A stretch of DNA of 64,000 bases from contig NZ_CYGY02000010.1 in assembly GCF_900007165.1 (NCBI RefSeq), positions 62,001 to 126,000 of the forward strand. The letters run 5' to 3'. Position 1 is the first letter of the stretch. Each line of letters begins with the position of its first letter. Both the position numbers and the translations under genes were made by a program. The DNA is from Paraburkholderia piptadeniae (GTDB lineage Bacteria; Pseudomonadota; Gammaproteobacteria; Burkholderiales; Burkholderiaceae). Under the pieces are notes generated by a model that made no database searches, was not told where the DNA came from, and was given only the letters and a program-made list of their open reading frames with translations. Shown here in pieces: positions 9,840 to 17,544 of this stretch.

Positions 9840-10224
9840 GGTTCGGCTCCTCGCGACTTAAGCGTATCGCGAACAACGGCCGCTTCAATCTAGGGCAACC
9901 CCTGTAAGCAACTGTTGAGTTCGATCGCATGGAAGCGCTTCCACTGCCATTTTATTGTGCAGCGCAAATTACCTGCTCAGGCCTATGCATCAATGTCAAT
10001 AGCGAGTTCTGCAACAAATTAAATTGGACCTTGTGGCATCGCAACATTATCGTTTTGCTGTATGCTCGTTAACCCTGACCGTCTCATGCGTTTGGGTTAC
10101 GCGTGTGCGCAAGACCGCGCATCGTCCCGCTCCGCTCAGGGGCCGACCGTCGAAATGTCCATGTAAGGTTTCTTCTCCCTTCGCCTTTTCAGGCGAGGGC
10201 CTGCTATTCGCGTCGAACGAGTAA
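9840..10224. other. Intergenic region with divergent regulatory signals
   Basis: These 385 bp separate the small exported ORF from the NuoM-like gene and are more AT-rich than their surroundings. They contain a perfect 14-bp LacI-type palindrome at 9930-9943 and, close to the nuoM-like start, an imperfect hairpin (CCTTCGCC, loop, GGCGAGGG). A short open frame at 10024-10224 has no ribosome-binding site or recognisable sequence and is not called. Confidence 0.5.
9930..9943. promoter_or_regulatory. LacI/GalR-type palindromic operator
   Basis: TGGAAGCGCTTCCA is a perfect 14-bp palindrome with the central CG and flanking pattern of LacI/GalR operators (TGnAAnCGnTTnCA). It lies between the exported ORF (start 9839) and the NuoM-like gene (start 10225). 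No LacI-family gene is present in the window, so the regulator would act from elsewhere. Binding is inferred from the motif. Confidence 0.5.
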
Positions 10225-11763
10225 ATGCACTTCCCATCAGTCCTCGACCTCCTGATCTGGGTCCCGATCCTCGCCGGCCTCGTCGTGCTGGCCTCCGGCT
10301 CCGAGAGCGCCCCGAACCGCACGCGCTGGCTCGCGCTGGCGGGCGCCGCCGTGAGCATCCTGCCCGTCATCCCGCTCGTGTCGGGCTTCGATTCGTCGCT
10401 GGCGACGATGCAGTTCGCCGAGCAGCTGCCCTGGCTGCCCGATTTCGGCATCTCGTATCACCTCGGCGTCGACGGCATTTCGCTGTGGTTCACGGTGCTG
10501 ACGTCCGTGACGACGCTGATCATCGTGATCGCGTCGTGGGAATCGGTCACGAAGCGCGTCGCGCAGTACTACGGCGCGTTCCTGCTGCTGTCCGGCTGCA
10601 TGCAGGGCGTGTTTACGTCGCTCGACGGCATGCTGTTCTTCGTTTTCTTCGAAGCCTCGCTGATCCCGCTCTACCTGCTGATCGGCACATGGGGCGAAAA
10701 GCGCCGCGTCTATGCGGCCGTGCGTTTCTTCTTCTTTTCGCTGGTCGGCTCGCTCGCGATGCTGGCCGCGCTGATCTATCTGTGGGCGCAGTCGCATACG
10801 TTCGACATCGCCGCGTGGCGTGCGTTGAAGCTCGACTTCACGCCGCAGTTGCTGGTGTTCATCGGCTTCCTCGCCGCGTTCTCGGTGAAGGTGCCGATGT
10901 GGCCCGTGCACACGTGGCTGCCTGACGTGCACTCGGACGGCCCGACGGGCACGGCCGTGTTGCTCGGCATGCTGAAGATGGGCGGCTACGGCCTGCTGCG
11001 TTTCGCGCTGCCCATCGTGCCGGACGCCTGCCACTTCTTCGCGCCCGCAATGATCGCGCTGTCGCTCGTCGCCGTGATCTACGGCAGCCTGCTCGCGCTC
11101 GCGCAAACCGACATGCGCAAGCTGCTCGCGTACTCCGCGGTCGCACACATGGGTCTCGTCACGCTGGGCCTCTTCACGTTCGATCGCATGGGCACGGAAG
11201 GCGCGGTCGTGCAGATGCTGTCGTACGGCATCGTGGCGGGCGCGATGCTGCTGTGCACGGGCATGCTGTTCGACCGCACGAAGAGCGGCGCAATCGATGC
11301 GTACGGCGGCGTCGCCAACTCGATGCCGAAGCTCGCGACATTCGCGATGCTGTTCTCGATGGCGAACGTCGGGCTGCCGGGCACGTCGGGCTTCGTCGGC
11401 GAATTTCTCGTGCTGATGGGCGCGATCCGCTTCAACTTCTGGATCGGCGCAACGGCTGCACTGACGCTGATCCTGAGCGCCGCCTACACGCTGTGGATGT
11501 ACAAGCGCGTGATGTTCGGCGCGATCCGCAACACGCGCGTCGCAAGCCTGCGCGATCTGTGCAAGCGCGAGTTCGTGCTGCTCGGCGCGATGGCCGTGCT
11601 GGTGCTCGCGATCGGCGTTCATCCGAAGACGTTCACCGACGCGATCGGCCCGTCGGCGGAAAATCTCGTCGCGCAGGCACAAGGCTCCGCGCTGCCGACG
11701 GATACGGGCGTCGCGTCGAACAGCCATGCGACGGTGGCCGTTGCGAATCGCCTGCCGGGTTGA
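10225..11763 (+). CDS. Stand-alone NuoM-like complex I antiporter subunit
   Basis: This is an integral membrane protein of 512 residues from the NuoM/Mrp-antiporter family. NuoM is one of the proton-translocating subunits of NADH:quinone oxidoreductase. About 14 TM helices are expected. The residues central to proton transfer are kept: Glu143 in FFVFFEASLIP, Lys222 in AAFSVKVPMWP and Lys251 in GMLKMGGYG, equivalent to E. coli NuoM Glu144, Lys234 and Lys265. No other nuo gene is present, so it is not part of a nuoA-N operon. It sits downstream of cyoABCD in the same direction and ends at its own terminator. Its ribosome-binding site is weak. It may be a paralogue serving another complex or a spare copy. 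Confidence 0.88.
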   Translation: MHFPSVLDLLIWVPILAGLVVLASGSESAPNRTRWLALAGAAVSILPVIPLVSGFDSSLATMQFAEQLPWLPDFGISYHLGVDGISLWFTVLTSVTTLIIVIASWESVTKRVAQYYGAFLLLSGCMQGVFTSLDGMLFFVFFEASLIPLYLLIGTWGEKRRVYAAVRFFFFSLVGSLAMLAALIYLWAQSHTFDIAAWRALKLDFTPQLLVFIGFLAAFSVKVPMWPVHTWLPDVHSDGPTGTAVLLGMLKMGGYGLLRFALPIVPDACHFFAPAMIALSLVAVIYGSLLALAQTDMRKLLAYSAVAHMGLVTLGLFTFDRMGTEGAVVQMLSYGIVAGAMLLCTGMLFDRTKSGAIDAYGGVANSMPKLATFAMLFSMANVGLPGTSGFVGEFLVLMGAIRFNFWIGATAALTLILSAAYTLWMYKRVMFGAIRNTRVASLRDLCKREFVLLGAMAVLVLAIGVHPKTFTDAIGPSAENLVAQAQGSALPTDTGVASNSHATVAVANRLPG

Positions 11764-11810
11764 GCGCGGTTGCCTGGATTCCAGACAATAGCGGCCTGAA
11801 TGAACCATGA

Positions 11811-11837
11811 AACGGCCTCGCATTGCGAGGCCGTTTT
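11811..11837 (+). terminator. Intrinsic terminator after the NuoM-like gene
   Basis: A perfect 11-bp stem (AACGGCCTCGC with GCGAGGCCGTT) closes a 3-nt loop and leads into TTTTGCTTTT. It lies 48 nt after the stop. A-rich sequence on the other side means it may also serve the lipoprotein gene that converges on it from 11860. Confidence 0.9.
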
Positions 11838-11859
11838 GCTTTTGAGCGTCACGCGTCAT

Positions 11860-12336
11860 TCAAACCGTCACGCGCGTCACGCCGCCGCTCGACAGCAGGC
11901 GGACGCGTTCGCCCGCACGGAACATCGGACCGTCGACGCTTTGCGTCACGGCGCGCAGCGAGCCGTCGTCGAGCCGCACGGTGATTTCCACGCCATGCTT
12001 CTGCGCGAAATGGCTCTGCACCTGATCGCCCGCCACCGCGCCCGCAATGCCGCCGATGGCACCCGACAGCAGTGAGCCGTGCCCTCCGCCGATCGCGCTT
12101 CCCGCGACGGCACCCAGCAGCCCGCCGCCGAGCGCGCCGAGTACGCCGGGCTGCCCGTTGCTCGCATCGATGGTGACGCCGCGCACGCTTTCGACGGTGC
12201 CGAAGCGCACCGTTTCTTCACGCTGCGCTTGCGAGGCCGAATAGACATTGGCGGACCCGTCGAACGTCGCACAGCCGCTCAGCGCGAGCGAAACGACGAG
12301 TGCCCATGCACATGCTTTAACCCATGACCTGTTCAT
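11860..12336 (-). CDS. Glycine-zipper outer-membrane lipoprotein, SlyB/Pcp-like
   Basis: This envelope lipoprotein of 158 residues has a signal peptide ending in a lipobox (LALSGC, Cys at 22). A glycine-zipper segment (GALGGGLLGAVAGSAIGG, continuing to about residue 103) follows, then a beta-rich C-terminal domain (VEITVRLDDGSL, GERVRLLSSGGV). This order is that of SlyB/PcpY lipoproteins, which stabilise the outer membrane. It is a single gene, convergent with the NuoM-like gene across a shared terminator. The start is the ATG that gives a proper lipoprotein signal. Confidence 0.85.
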   Translation of the reverse strand: MNRSWVKACAWALVVSLALSGCATFDGSANVYSASQAQREETVRFGTVESVRGVTIDASNGQPGVLGALGGGLLGAVAGSAIGGGHGSLLSGAIGGIAGAVAGDQVQSHFAQKHGVEITVRLDDGSLRAVTQSVDGPMFRAGERVRLLSSGGVTRVTV

Positions 12337-12554
12337 GATTTTCCCCTCTCACCACAGCGCGCCGGATGATGCGGCGCGCTGCGCGTTGAATCGATGGGTG
12401 CATCGTAGGCTTGACGAATGAGCGAAGAATGAGCAAGGTTTTCTGCACGCATTCGCGCTCATGCGCGCCCGTCTGTCATTTCGCTTCGGTCTGAAACATC
12501 GTCGCAGCCGATGGCGTTACGATGGCTTCGACATCACGCACGAGGAGCACCGCG

Positions 12555-12947
12555 ATGAAACGCGAGATCATCCGGGTCGAACCGCTGTCGAACTGGCTCG
12601 AACGATTCAAGGCGCCGACTTCCGTCGTCACGCGGCACGGCGACACGATCTATGTATCGGGTCTGCCGCCGTTCGATCCCGTAACGGGTGAAGTCGTGCA
12701 TGCGCCGCTCGAGCGTCAAACGGAACTCGTGCTCGAACAGTTGAAGCTGTGCGTCGAGACAGCGGGCTCGTCGCTCGACAATATGTTGAAGTGCAATGTC
12801 TACTGCACTTCGGTCGAGCAGTTCGCGACCGTCAATGCCATCTATGCCCGCTATTTCCCGAAAGATCCGCTCGCGCGTATTTTCGTTTGCGTGCCCGCGT
12901 GGCCAGGGCACTTCGATATCGAAATCGATTGCATTGCAGCCGTCTGA
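12555..12947 (+). CDS. RidA family (YjgF/YER057c) protein
   Basis: RidA-fold proteins hydrolyse reactive enamine/imine intermediates; some family members have other roles. This one has 130 residues. Typical features are GDTIYVSGLPPFDP, the oligomer-interface helix, and a C-terminal segment (PARIFVCVPAWPGHFDIEIDCIA type) with the family's variable replacement of the active-site Arg region. The start at MKREIIRVEP is favoured because GGAGC precedes it and homologues begin here. The next gene starts 17 nt downstream, so the two form a likely operon. Confidence 0.82.
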   Translation: MKREIIRVEPLSNWLERFKAPTSVVTRHGDTIYVSGLPPFDPVTGEVVHAPLERQTELVLEQLKLCVETAGSSLDNMLKCNVYCTSVEQFATVNAIYARYFPKDPLARIFVCVPAWPGHFDIEIDCIAAV

Positions 12948-12964
12948 ATACGGGGGAAAACACG

Positions 12965-13639
12965 ATGTTTTCAGTGCTGTTCGAAGTGAATCCGCGCGCC
13001 GGTCAATGGGACGCGTATCTCGGCTACGCGAAAAGGCTGAAGCCGGAACTTGAGCAGATCGATGGTTTCATCGACAACATTCGCTATCGCAGTCTCACGC
13101 GCGAAGGGTGGCTGCTGTCGCTATCGGGTTGGCGCGATGAGAAAGCGCTCGTGCGCTGGCGCACGCAAACGCTGCATCACGGGATGCAGGAGAAGGGCCG
13201 CGCGCAGACGTTGCGTGACTATCATTTGCGCGTCGGCCAGGTGACGCGCGACACGCACCCGCCCGAAGGCTATGCGATCGAGGAACAGCGGCTCGACGAA
13301 ACGCAAGCAGGTGACGCGACGACGATCATGCTGATCGACGCGCGCCGCGAAGCCGAATGGGTGAAGCAGACGAGCGCACACGACGTAGCGATCGCATTGG
13401 GCCTACGTGACGACGCAGCGGGCCTCGTTTCGTGGGACGCGTTCGAAGCCGTCCTGACACCGGGGGACGTGATTCTTCTCACGGCATGGCGCGACAAGCA
13501 GGCCGCCGACAGCTACGCAAATACGCTCACGCTACCCGACGGCGCGCGGCTGCGCAGCGTGCGCGTGATACGCGATTACGGCATGCACGACCGGCGCGAA
13601 GCGCCGCAATACTATCCCGACGCGCCACAGCCTGAGTGA
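12965..13639 (+). CDS. Antibiotic-biosynthesis-monooxygenase-like protein, two ABM-like halves
   Basis: This soluble protein of 224 residues appears to contain two ferredoxin-like (dimeric alpha-beta barrel) halves. The first, about 1-100, begins MFSVLFEVNPRAGQWDAYL and includes IDNIRYRSLTREGWLLSLSGWRDEKAL. The second, about 115-205, includes TIMLIDARREAEWV and ILLTAWRDKQAADSYA. The repeated pairing of a Trp-Arg-Asp motif suggests an internal duplication. A GGGGGA ribosome-binding site precedes the start. It is probably co-transcribed with the RidA gene. Family function is variable (monooxygenases, haem degradation), so no substrate is proposed. Confidence 0.75.
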   Translation: MFSVLFEVNPRAGQWDAYLGYAKRLKPELEQIDGFIDNIRYRSLTREGWLLSLSGWRDEKALVRWRTQTLHHGMQEKGRAQTLRDYHLRVGQVTRDTHPPEGYAIEEQRLDETQAGDATTIMLIDARREAEWVKQTSAHDVAIALGLRDDAAGLVSWDAFEAVLTPGDVILLTAWRDKQAADSYANTLTLPDGARLRSVRVIRDYGMHDRREAPQYYPDAPQPE

Positions 13640-14497
13640 CTACTTTGCGCCATCGGGAAAGTCTGCGCCGAGGCTCGTCTTGCGCCACGCGTCGATGTCG
13701 GCGAGCGCCGCATGCAGGCGCTTCGACACCGCATCCACGCCGAACGCGCCCAGCACGAGGTGACGCGGCGGCTCGTCGGTTTCGGTGATGCGGATCATCG
13801 CCTCAACTGCGCGCGCCGGATCGCCCGGCTGATGGCCGCTGGTTTGCGCCGTCGCCTGCATGCGCTTGCCCGCCGTCTCCGCGTAGTCGTCGATGCGGCT
13901 CGGCGTCTGCTTCAGCGAGCGGCCGGCCCAGTCGGTGCGAAACGGCCCCGGTTCGATGCAGGTCACGCGGATGCCGAGCGGCGCGGCTTCCGTTGCGAGC
14001 GCATCGGACCAGCCTTCGACGGCGTGTTTGGTCGCCGCGTAATAGCCCGAGCCCGGAAAGCCCACGAGACCCGCGACCGACGTGATGTTCAGCACATGTC
14101 CGTTGCGGCGCGCCCGCATGCCCGGCAGCACCGCGCGCGTCATCGCGAAGAGGCCGAACACGTTCACGTCGAACTGCGCGCGTATCTCGTCTTCGTCGCC
14201 TTCTTCGACCGACGACTGATAGCCGTAGCCCGCATTGTTCACGAGCACGTCGATCGCGCCGAAACGCTCTTGTGCGGCATCGACGGCGGCCGCGATCTGC
14301 GCGTCGTCAGTCACGTCGAGCTTCAGGCGCAGCAGACGCGCATCGGCATCGCTGCCGGGCTCGGCAAGCTCCGCAAGCGACGCGACGTTGCGCGCCGTCG
14401 CCACGCAGCGCCAGCCACGCGCGAGCACCGCGTGGGTCAATTCCTTGCCGAAACCGGTTGAACAGCCAGTGATGAACCAGACGGGCGTCGTCGTCAT
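13640..14497 (-). CDS. Short-chain dehydrogenase/reductase
   Basis: This is a classical SDR oxidoreductase of 285 residues. The N-terminal cofactor motif is TGCSTGFG, the structural motif NNAG is present, and the catalytic Ser (ITSVAG), Tyr and Lys (YYAATK) are all in place. The Arg in CVATARN after beta-2 suggests NADP(H). The substrate cannot be deduced. Its stop directly abuts the stop of the convergent ABM-like gene. It is single-gene or the first gene of its own short unit. Confidence 0.92.
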   Translation of the reverse strand: MTTTPVWFITGCSTGFGKELTHAVLARGWRCVATARNVASLAELAEPGSDADARLLRLKLDVTDDAQIAAAVDAAQERFGAIDVLVNNAGYGYQSSVEEGDEDEIRAQFDVNVFGLFAMTRAVLPGMRARRNGHVLNITSVAGLVGFPGSGYYAATKHAVEGWSDALATEAAPLGIRVTCIEPGPFRTDWAGRSLKQTPSRIDDYAETAGKRMQATAQTSGHQPGDPARAVEAMIRITETDEPPRHLVLGAFGVDAVSKRLHAALADIDAWRKTSLGADFPDGAK

Positions 14498-14635
14498 TCA
14501 GGGCCTCCTCGAAAGTGAAGTGATCGGTAACGCGCAGGCGCATCGCACGTCAACGCGCGCTCCAAAAAAATATTAACGGCTCGACACAGACCTTGCAGCC
14601 AGGCTGCCATCACCCCTCGCGGACTCCCGCTGCCT

Positions 14636-14902
14636 TCACTTGCGGCCAACCAGATATTGAACGCCGTCAGCCCCGAAACGCTCCGAATGGCTTTCGTTTG
14701 CGCGCAAATGAAATACGTCGCCCGTCCGGTAGACGTGCTCCGTATCGCCGACTCGCAACGTCAACTGGCCATGCAGAATCAGCGCTTTCGCTTCGAAAGG
14801 ATGAGCGTGATCGTCGAGCGTGCCGTGCGCATCGCGTGTCACGGTCACGATTTCAGCGAAGCCTTCGCGCTTCAGCGTGTCGATGAATTCGTCGCGTTCC
14901 AT
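14636..14902 (-). CDS. Small single-domain cupin
   Basis: This is a cupin beta-barrel of 88 residues. Motif 1 is present as DDHAHPFEAKALILHG (two His and a Glu) and motif 2 as GDVFHLRANESHSERFG. Such small cupins bind a divalent metal and may be enzymes or ligand-binding proteins. The ribosome-binding region AGGAGG precedes the start. It is read in the same direction as the SDR gene, about 140 bp upstream of it, but co-transcription is not certain. No specific activity is proposed. Confidence 0.85.
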   Translation of the reverse strand: MERDEFIDTLKREGFAEIVTVTRDAHGTLDDHAHPFEAKALILHGQLTLRVGDTEHVYRTGDVFHLRANESHSERFGADGVQYLVGRK

Positions 14903-15118
14903 GGCGGCCTCCTTTCAGTTGCCGTTCGACGGCGAGCGATTCGGCATCACCAGCATAGCCCGTTTTGCAAAGCGAAATCGGCTGCGCGAACGCGTAGCAA
15001 TCGATGTGCCGCCACTCCCCCGGCCGCAGAAGATGAAACGCGAAGCGCGCGGTAAACTCATCGACAAGCATTGCATTTGGCAACGACACAAGACATACGG
15101 CACATCGGAGAACGATTC

Positions 15119-15538
15119 ATGCGCCAGGCTATTCGACATCTGAACGTGCGGGCGCGCGCTCGCGGATTATTCGATTTCACTGCGGAGGTCGCCGCGTTCG
15201 TGCGCGACGAATCGATGCAAACGGGCATGCTGACGGTCTTTTGCAGGCACACGTCGGCGTCGCTGTTGATTCAGGAGAACGCGGACCCTTCGGTGCAACG
15301 CGATCTCGAACGGCACTTCGCGATGCTCGCGCCCGAAGACCCGGGCCGATACGAGCACGACACGGAAGGCCCCGACGACATGCCCGCGCATCTTCGCACC
15401 GCATTGACGCAAGTGCAGCTCTCGATCCCCGTCGAACACGGCCGCATGGTGCTCGGCACATGGCAGGGCATCTATCTGTTCGAGCATCGCGCGCGGCCGC
15501 AGGAACGCGACATCGTGCTGCATCTGATCGGCGAATAA
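15119..15538 (+). CDS. YjbQ/UPF0047 family protein
   Basis: This protein of 139 residues belongs to the YjbQ (UPF0047) family, which forms a compact trimeric fold. E. coli YjbQ has weak thiamine-phosphate synthase activity; the true role is unsettled. Family signatures are CRHTSASLLIQENADP, HLRTALTQVQLSIPV, LGTWQGIYLFEHR and the Arg/His near the C-terminus. The start at MRQAIRHLNV is chosen because CGGAG precedes it; an upstream in-frame ATG at 15071 lacks one. It appears to be a single gene. Confidence 0.85.
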   Translation: MRQAIRHLNVRARARGLFDFTAEVAAFVRDESMQTGMLTVFCRHTSASLLIQENADPSVQRDLERHFAMLAPEDPGRYEHDTEGPDDMPAHLRTALTQVQLSIPVEHGRMVLGTWQGIYLFEHRARPQERDIVLHLIGE

Positions 15539-15622
15539 ACGCGTCGCTCTTTTCGACCCGAGTGCAATCATTCGCAGGACGCACCCGCTTATGATCCGAC
15601 ATCATCAATAAGGAATTGAATC

Positions 15623-15973
15623 ATGAGAATGCGCGCCCATGTTCGCCACGTCCTGCACGCACGTTTCGCGGCGGCGGCGCTCGCGATGCTGGCGACGGCC
15701 TGCTCCCACACGGGTCCCGTCGAATTTTCGGCGACAGGCGCGGACGCGCCGTCGCTGCACCACTCGAGCGACATGGACTTCGGACCGATGGACCACTCGA
15801 TCGCGCAATGCAAGACGGTCGCGATGAACTCGGGTCCGGGCCAGTGCACGAAGGTGCGCGCGTACGAATCGTGCATGAAGAGCAGGGGCTATATCACGGT
15901 GCTCGGCCCCGAGAACCCGAAAGGTTGTGGCGAACCCGACTGGGAAAAAGACGTACGCAAGTGGCTTCAATGA
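15623..15973 (+). CDS. Hypothetical lipoprotein
   Basis: This is a predicted lipoprotein of 116 residues that I do not recognise as a named family. The long basic N-terminus leads to a hydrophobic core and a lipobox-like MLATACS. The mature domain has four Cys (AQCKT, GQCTK, ESCMK, KGCGE) that could make two disulphides, and it ends in the basic-aromatic EKDVRKWLQ. AAGGA precedes the ATG at normal spacing. It is a single gene. Confidence 0.68.
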   Translation: MRMRAHVRHVLHARFAAAALAMLATACSHTGPVEFSATGADAPSLHHSSDMDFGPMDHSIAQCKTVAMNSGPGQCTKVRAYESCMKSRGYITVLGPENPKGCGEPDWEKDVRKWLQ

Positions 15974-16005
15974 CGGCGAGCTTTCATCGTCGATTCGGCT
16001 CCGCG

Positions 16006-16040
16006 TTATCCACAATTTCTGTGCACAGGCCTGTGGAAAA
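16006..16040. promoter_or_regulatory. Cluster of DnaA-box-like sequences
   Basis: TTATCCACA at 16006-16014 is a perfect DnaA box. TGTGGAAAA at 16032-16040 reads TTTTCCACA on the minus strand, one base from consensus and opposed to the first. The palindrome CTGTGCACAG lies between them, and TTGTGCACG just after is a further weak match. No replication gene is nearby. The boxes are seen; DnaA binding is inferred. Confidence 0.5.
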
Positions 16041-16208
16041 GTTCTTGTGCACGCGCGCTATCTGTCTGATCAATCAGGCATTCTTCGCGCGGTGCGGTAC
16101 AACGGCACCGGTCCGGGCCCGTCGATTGCGAAGTTCTATTGGCAGTCACCGGCCGTGTGTTCTTCAATTCAAGCTCTCGACTACTGACTGAACGATGGGA
16201 GACCCCGG

Positions 16209-16400
16209 ATGAAGACGGCCGACTCGCAAAAGATCGTGCACGAAATTGCAGAATCCACGGACAGCCCGGAGGAGGTCGTATCGCAGATGTACACAGATGC
16301 CGTCGAGGACTATGAGCGCGAAGCACGCATCCTCGACTATGTGCCGCTCTTCGCGGCGAAGCGCGTCCGCGAGACATTGCGCTCGCGAACAGGGCACTAA
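16209..16400 (+). CDS. DUF3562 family small protein
   Basis: This acidic, helical protein of 63 residues matches the DUF3562 family, which is frequent in Burkholderiaceae. Recognisable stretches are IVHEIAESTDSPEEVV, MYTDAVEDYEREARI and LDYVPLFAAKRVRETLR. The first half resembles a small helix-turn-helix-like bundle, but no function is established for the family. The spacing GGGAGACCCCGG before the ATG contains a plausible ribosome-binding site. It lies just after the DnaA-box cluster. Confidence 0.82.
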   Translation: MKTADSQKIVHEIAESTDSPEEVVSQMYTDAVEDYEREARILDYVPLFAAKRVRETLRSRTGH

Positions 16401-16571
16401 CAACAGGACGTCAAACGGCCGCCAAGGCCCGCGCGATTGCCTTGACGCATCCGTCGCGTTGCAACGCGATTGCATTTCTATCGATATGACACATGACGTG
16501 TGAGCGTTGGAGCGCTACCCGGTAGCGCTTCTGCATTGACGCGTCATCACGAGCGGCATCGTTTGCGCCTG

Positions 16572-17417
16572 TCATAACAGCCTGGCTGCCGCGCGCATGC
16601 GGCGCTTGCGTTCCTTCGCAAGTGAGTCGAGCGCACGAGCGCTCAACGCTTCGTCGGAAAACACACTCTGGTTGTCGCGCAACAATTGCTCGCTCGCGAC
16701 GACGTCGTTCAACTCGCCAAAGCGCTTCTGAAGCTTCTTCAGCGAAGTGACGGACTTCACCTGTTTCTTCTTCAGCACCGGCTCGAAAAACTCGATCAGA
16801 TAGCGGAGCTTCTTCCCTGCCTTGCGCACTTCGTGATAGGACGCGTAGTCCGAGCGCTTCGCGTGTGACGCCCGCTTCATGCGCTTCTTCATCGACTTTT
16901 GCGCCGACGCGAGCCGCTGTTGCGCGAACTTCGACAGCGGCGTGCGATCGTGCGAGGTATTCAGTTTGCGGTTCGCTTCCTTGAGCGCATCGCGCAGCGC
17001 GCTCTTCACGTTGGCGCGCGCAAGCGTTTCGCGGCTCGCGTCGAGCGACTTTGCACGCGCTGCTTCGAGCGCCTCGCGGGGTTGACCTTGCGCGTCGGAT
17101 GTCTCTTCGAGCAAGCCGATCAGAATGTCCCAGTCGCGGGTCTTGCCGGCCGCGTTCGCGAAGAACTTGAAGAGCGCGCTCTGCTGCGCGTCGAACGTGT
17201 CGTCAAGAAGCGGCCGGTACGCCCACAACAACGTACGCAAGCGCCTCAACGACGCGCGCAGATCGTGCAGCACTTCCGCGTCCGGATTGGCGCGCAGCGC
17301 GGCCGCGCAAGCGAGTGCGCGGTCGATCAACGGTGCGGCGTAGTGAGAAAAATGGGCTTCGGCCATGCCGTCGTGCGGCAGTGCACGACTGGCTTCGGTA
17401 TTGGCTTCGACTTTCAT
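16572..17417 (-). CDS. CHAD domain protein
   Basis: CHAD domains are alpha-helical and rich in conserved His and basic residues; they bind polyphosphate and are often found with CYTH domains or near polyphosphate enzymes. This one has 281 residues and is CHAD throughout. Typical features are EVLHDLRASLRRLRTLLWAYRP near the N-terminus and YHEVRKAGKKLRYLIEFF further on, with a strongly basic patch (KSMKKRMKRASHAKR). The start at MKVEANTEA is supported by AGGGAA upstream. No CYTH domain or polyphosphate gene is linked here. It is a single gene. Confidence 0.88.
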   Translation of the reverse strand: MKVEANTEASRALPHDGMAEAHFSHYAAPLIDRALACAAALRANPDAEVLHDLRASLRRLRTLLWAYRPLLDDTFDAQQSALFKFFANAAGKTRDWDILIGLLEETSDAQGQPREALEAARAKSLDASRETLARANVKSALRDALKEANRKLNTSHDRTPLSKFAQQRLASAQKSMKKRMKRASHAKRSDYASYHEVRKAGKKLRYLIEFFEPVLKKKQVKSVTSLKKLQKRFGELNDVVASEQLLRDNQSVFSDEALSARALDSLAKERKRRMRAAARLL

Positions 17418-17544
17418 CGGGTTCCCTGATTGTGTGAGCACTCGGTGCCGATCATGACTGACCAAGCAAATCAGGTTCCCGATGTAGCTGCGTCCCGTGG
17501 CTGCGCTTTGAGCCGTCGCTCTGGGCCGTTACTACTTTAAGCCG

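Noticed and set aside
16058..16078. CTGA-TCAA-TCAG near the DnaA-box cluster, similar to the MarR dyads of the efflux cluster
   Set aside because: It lacks the ATA extension and the linked context of the four efflux sites. One match of this length is expected by chance.
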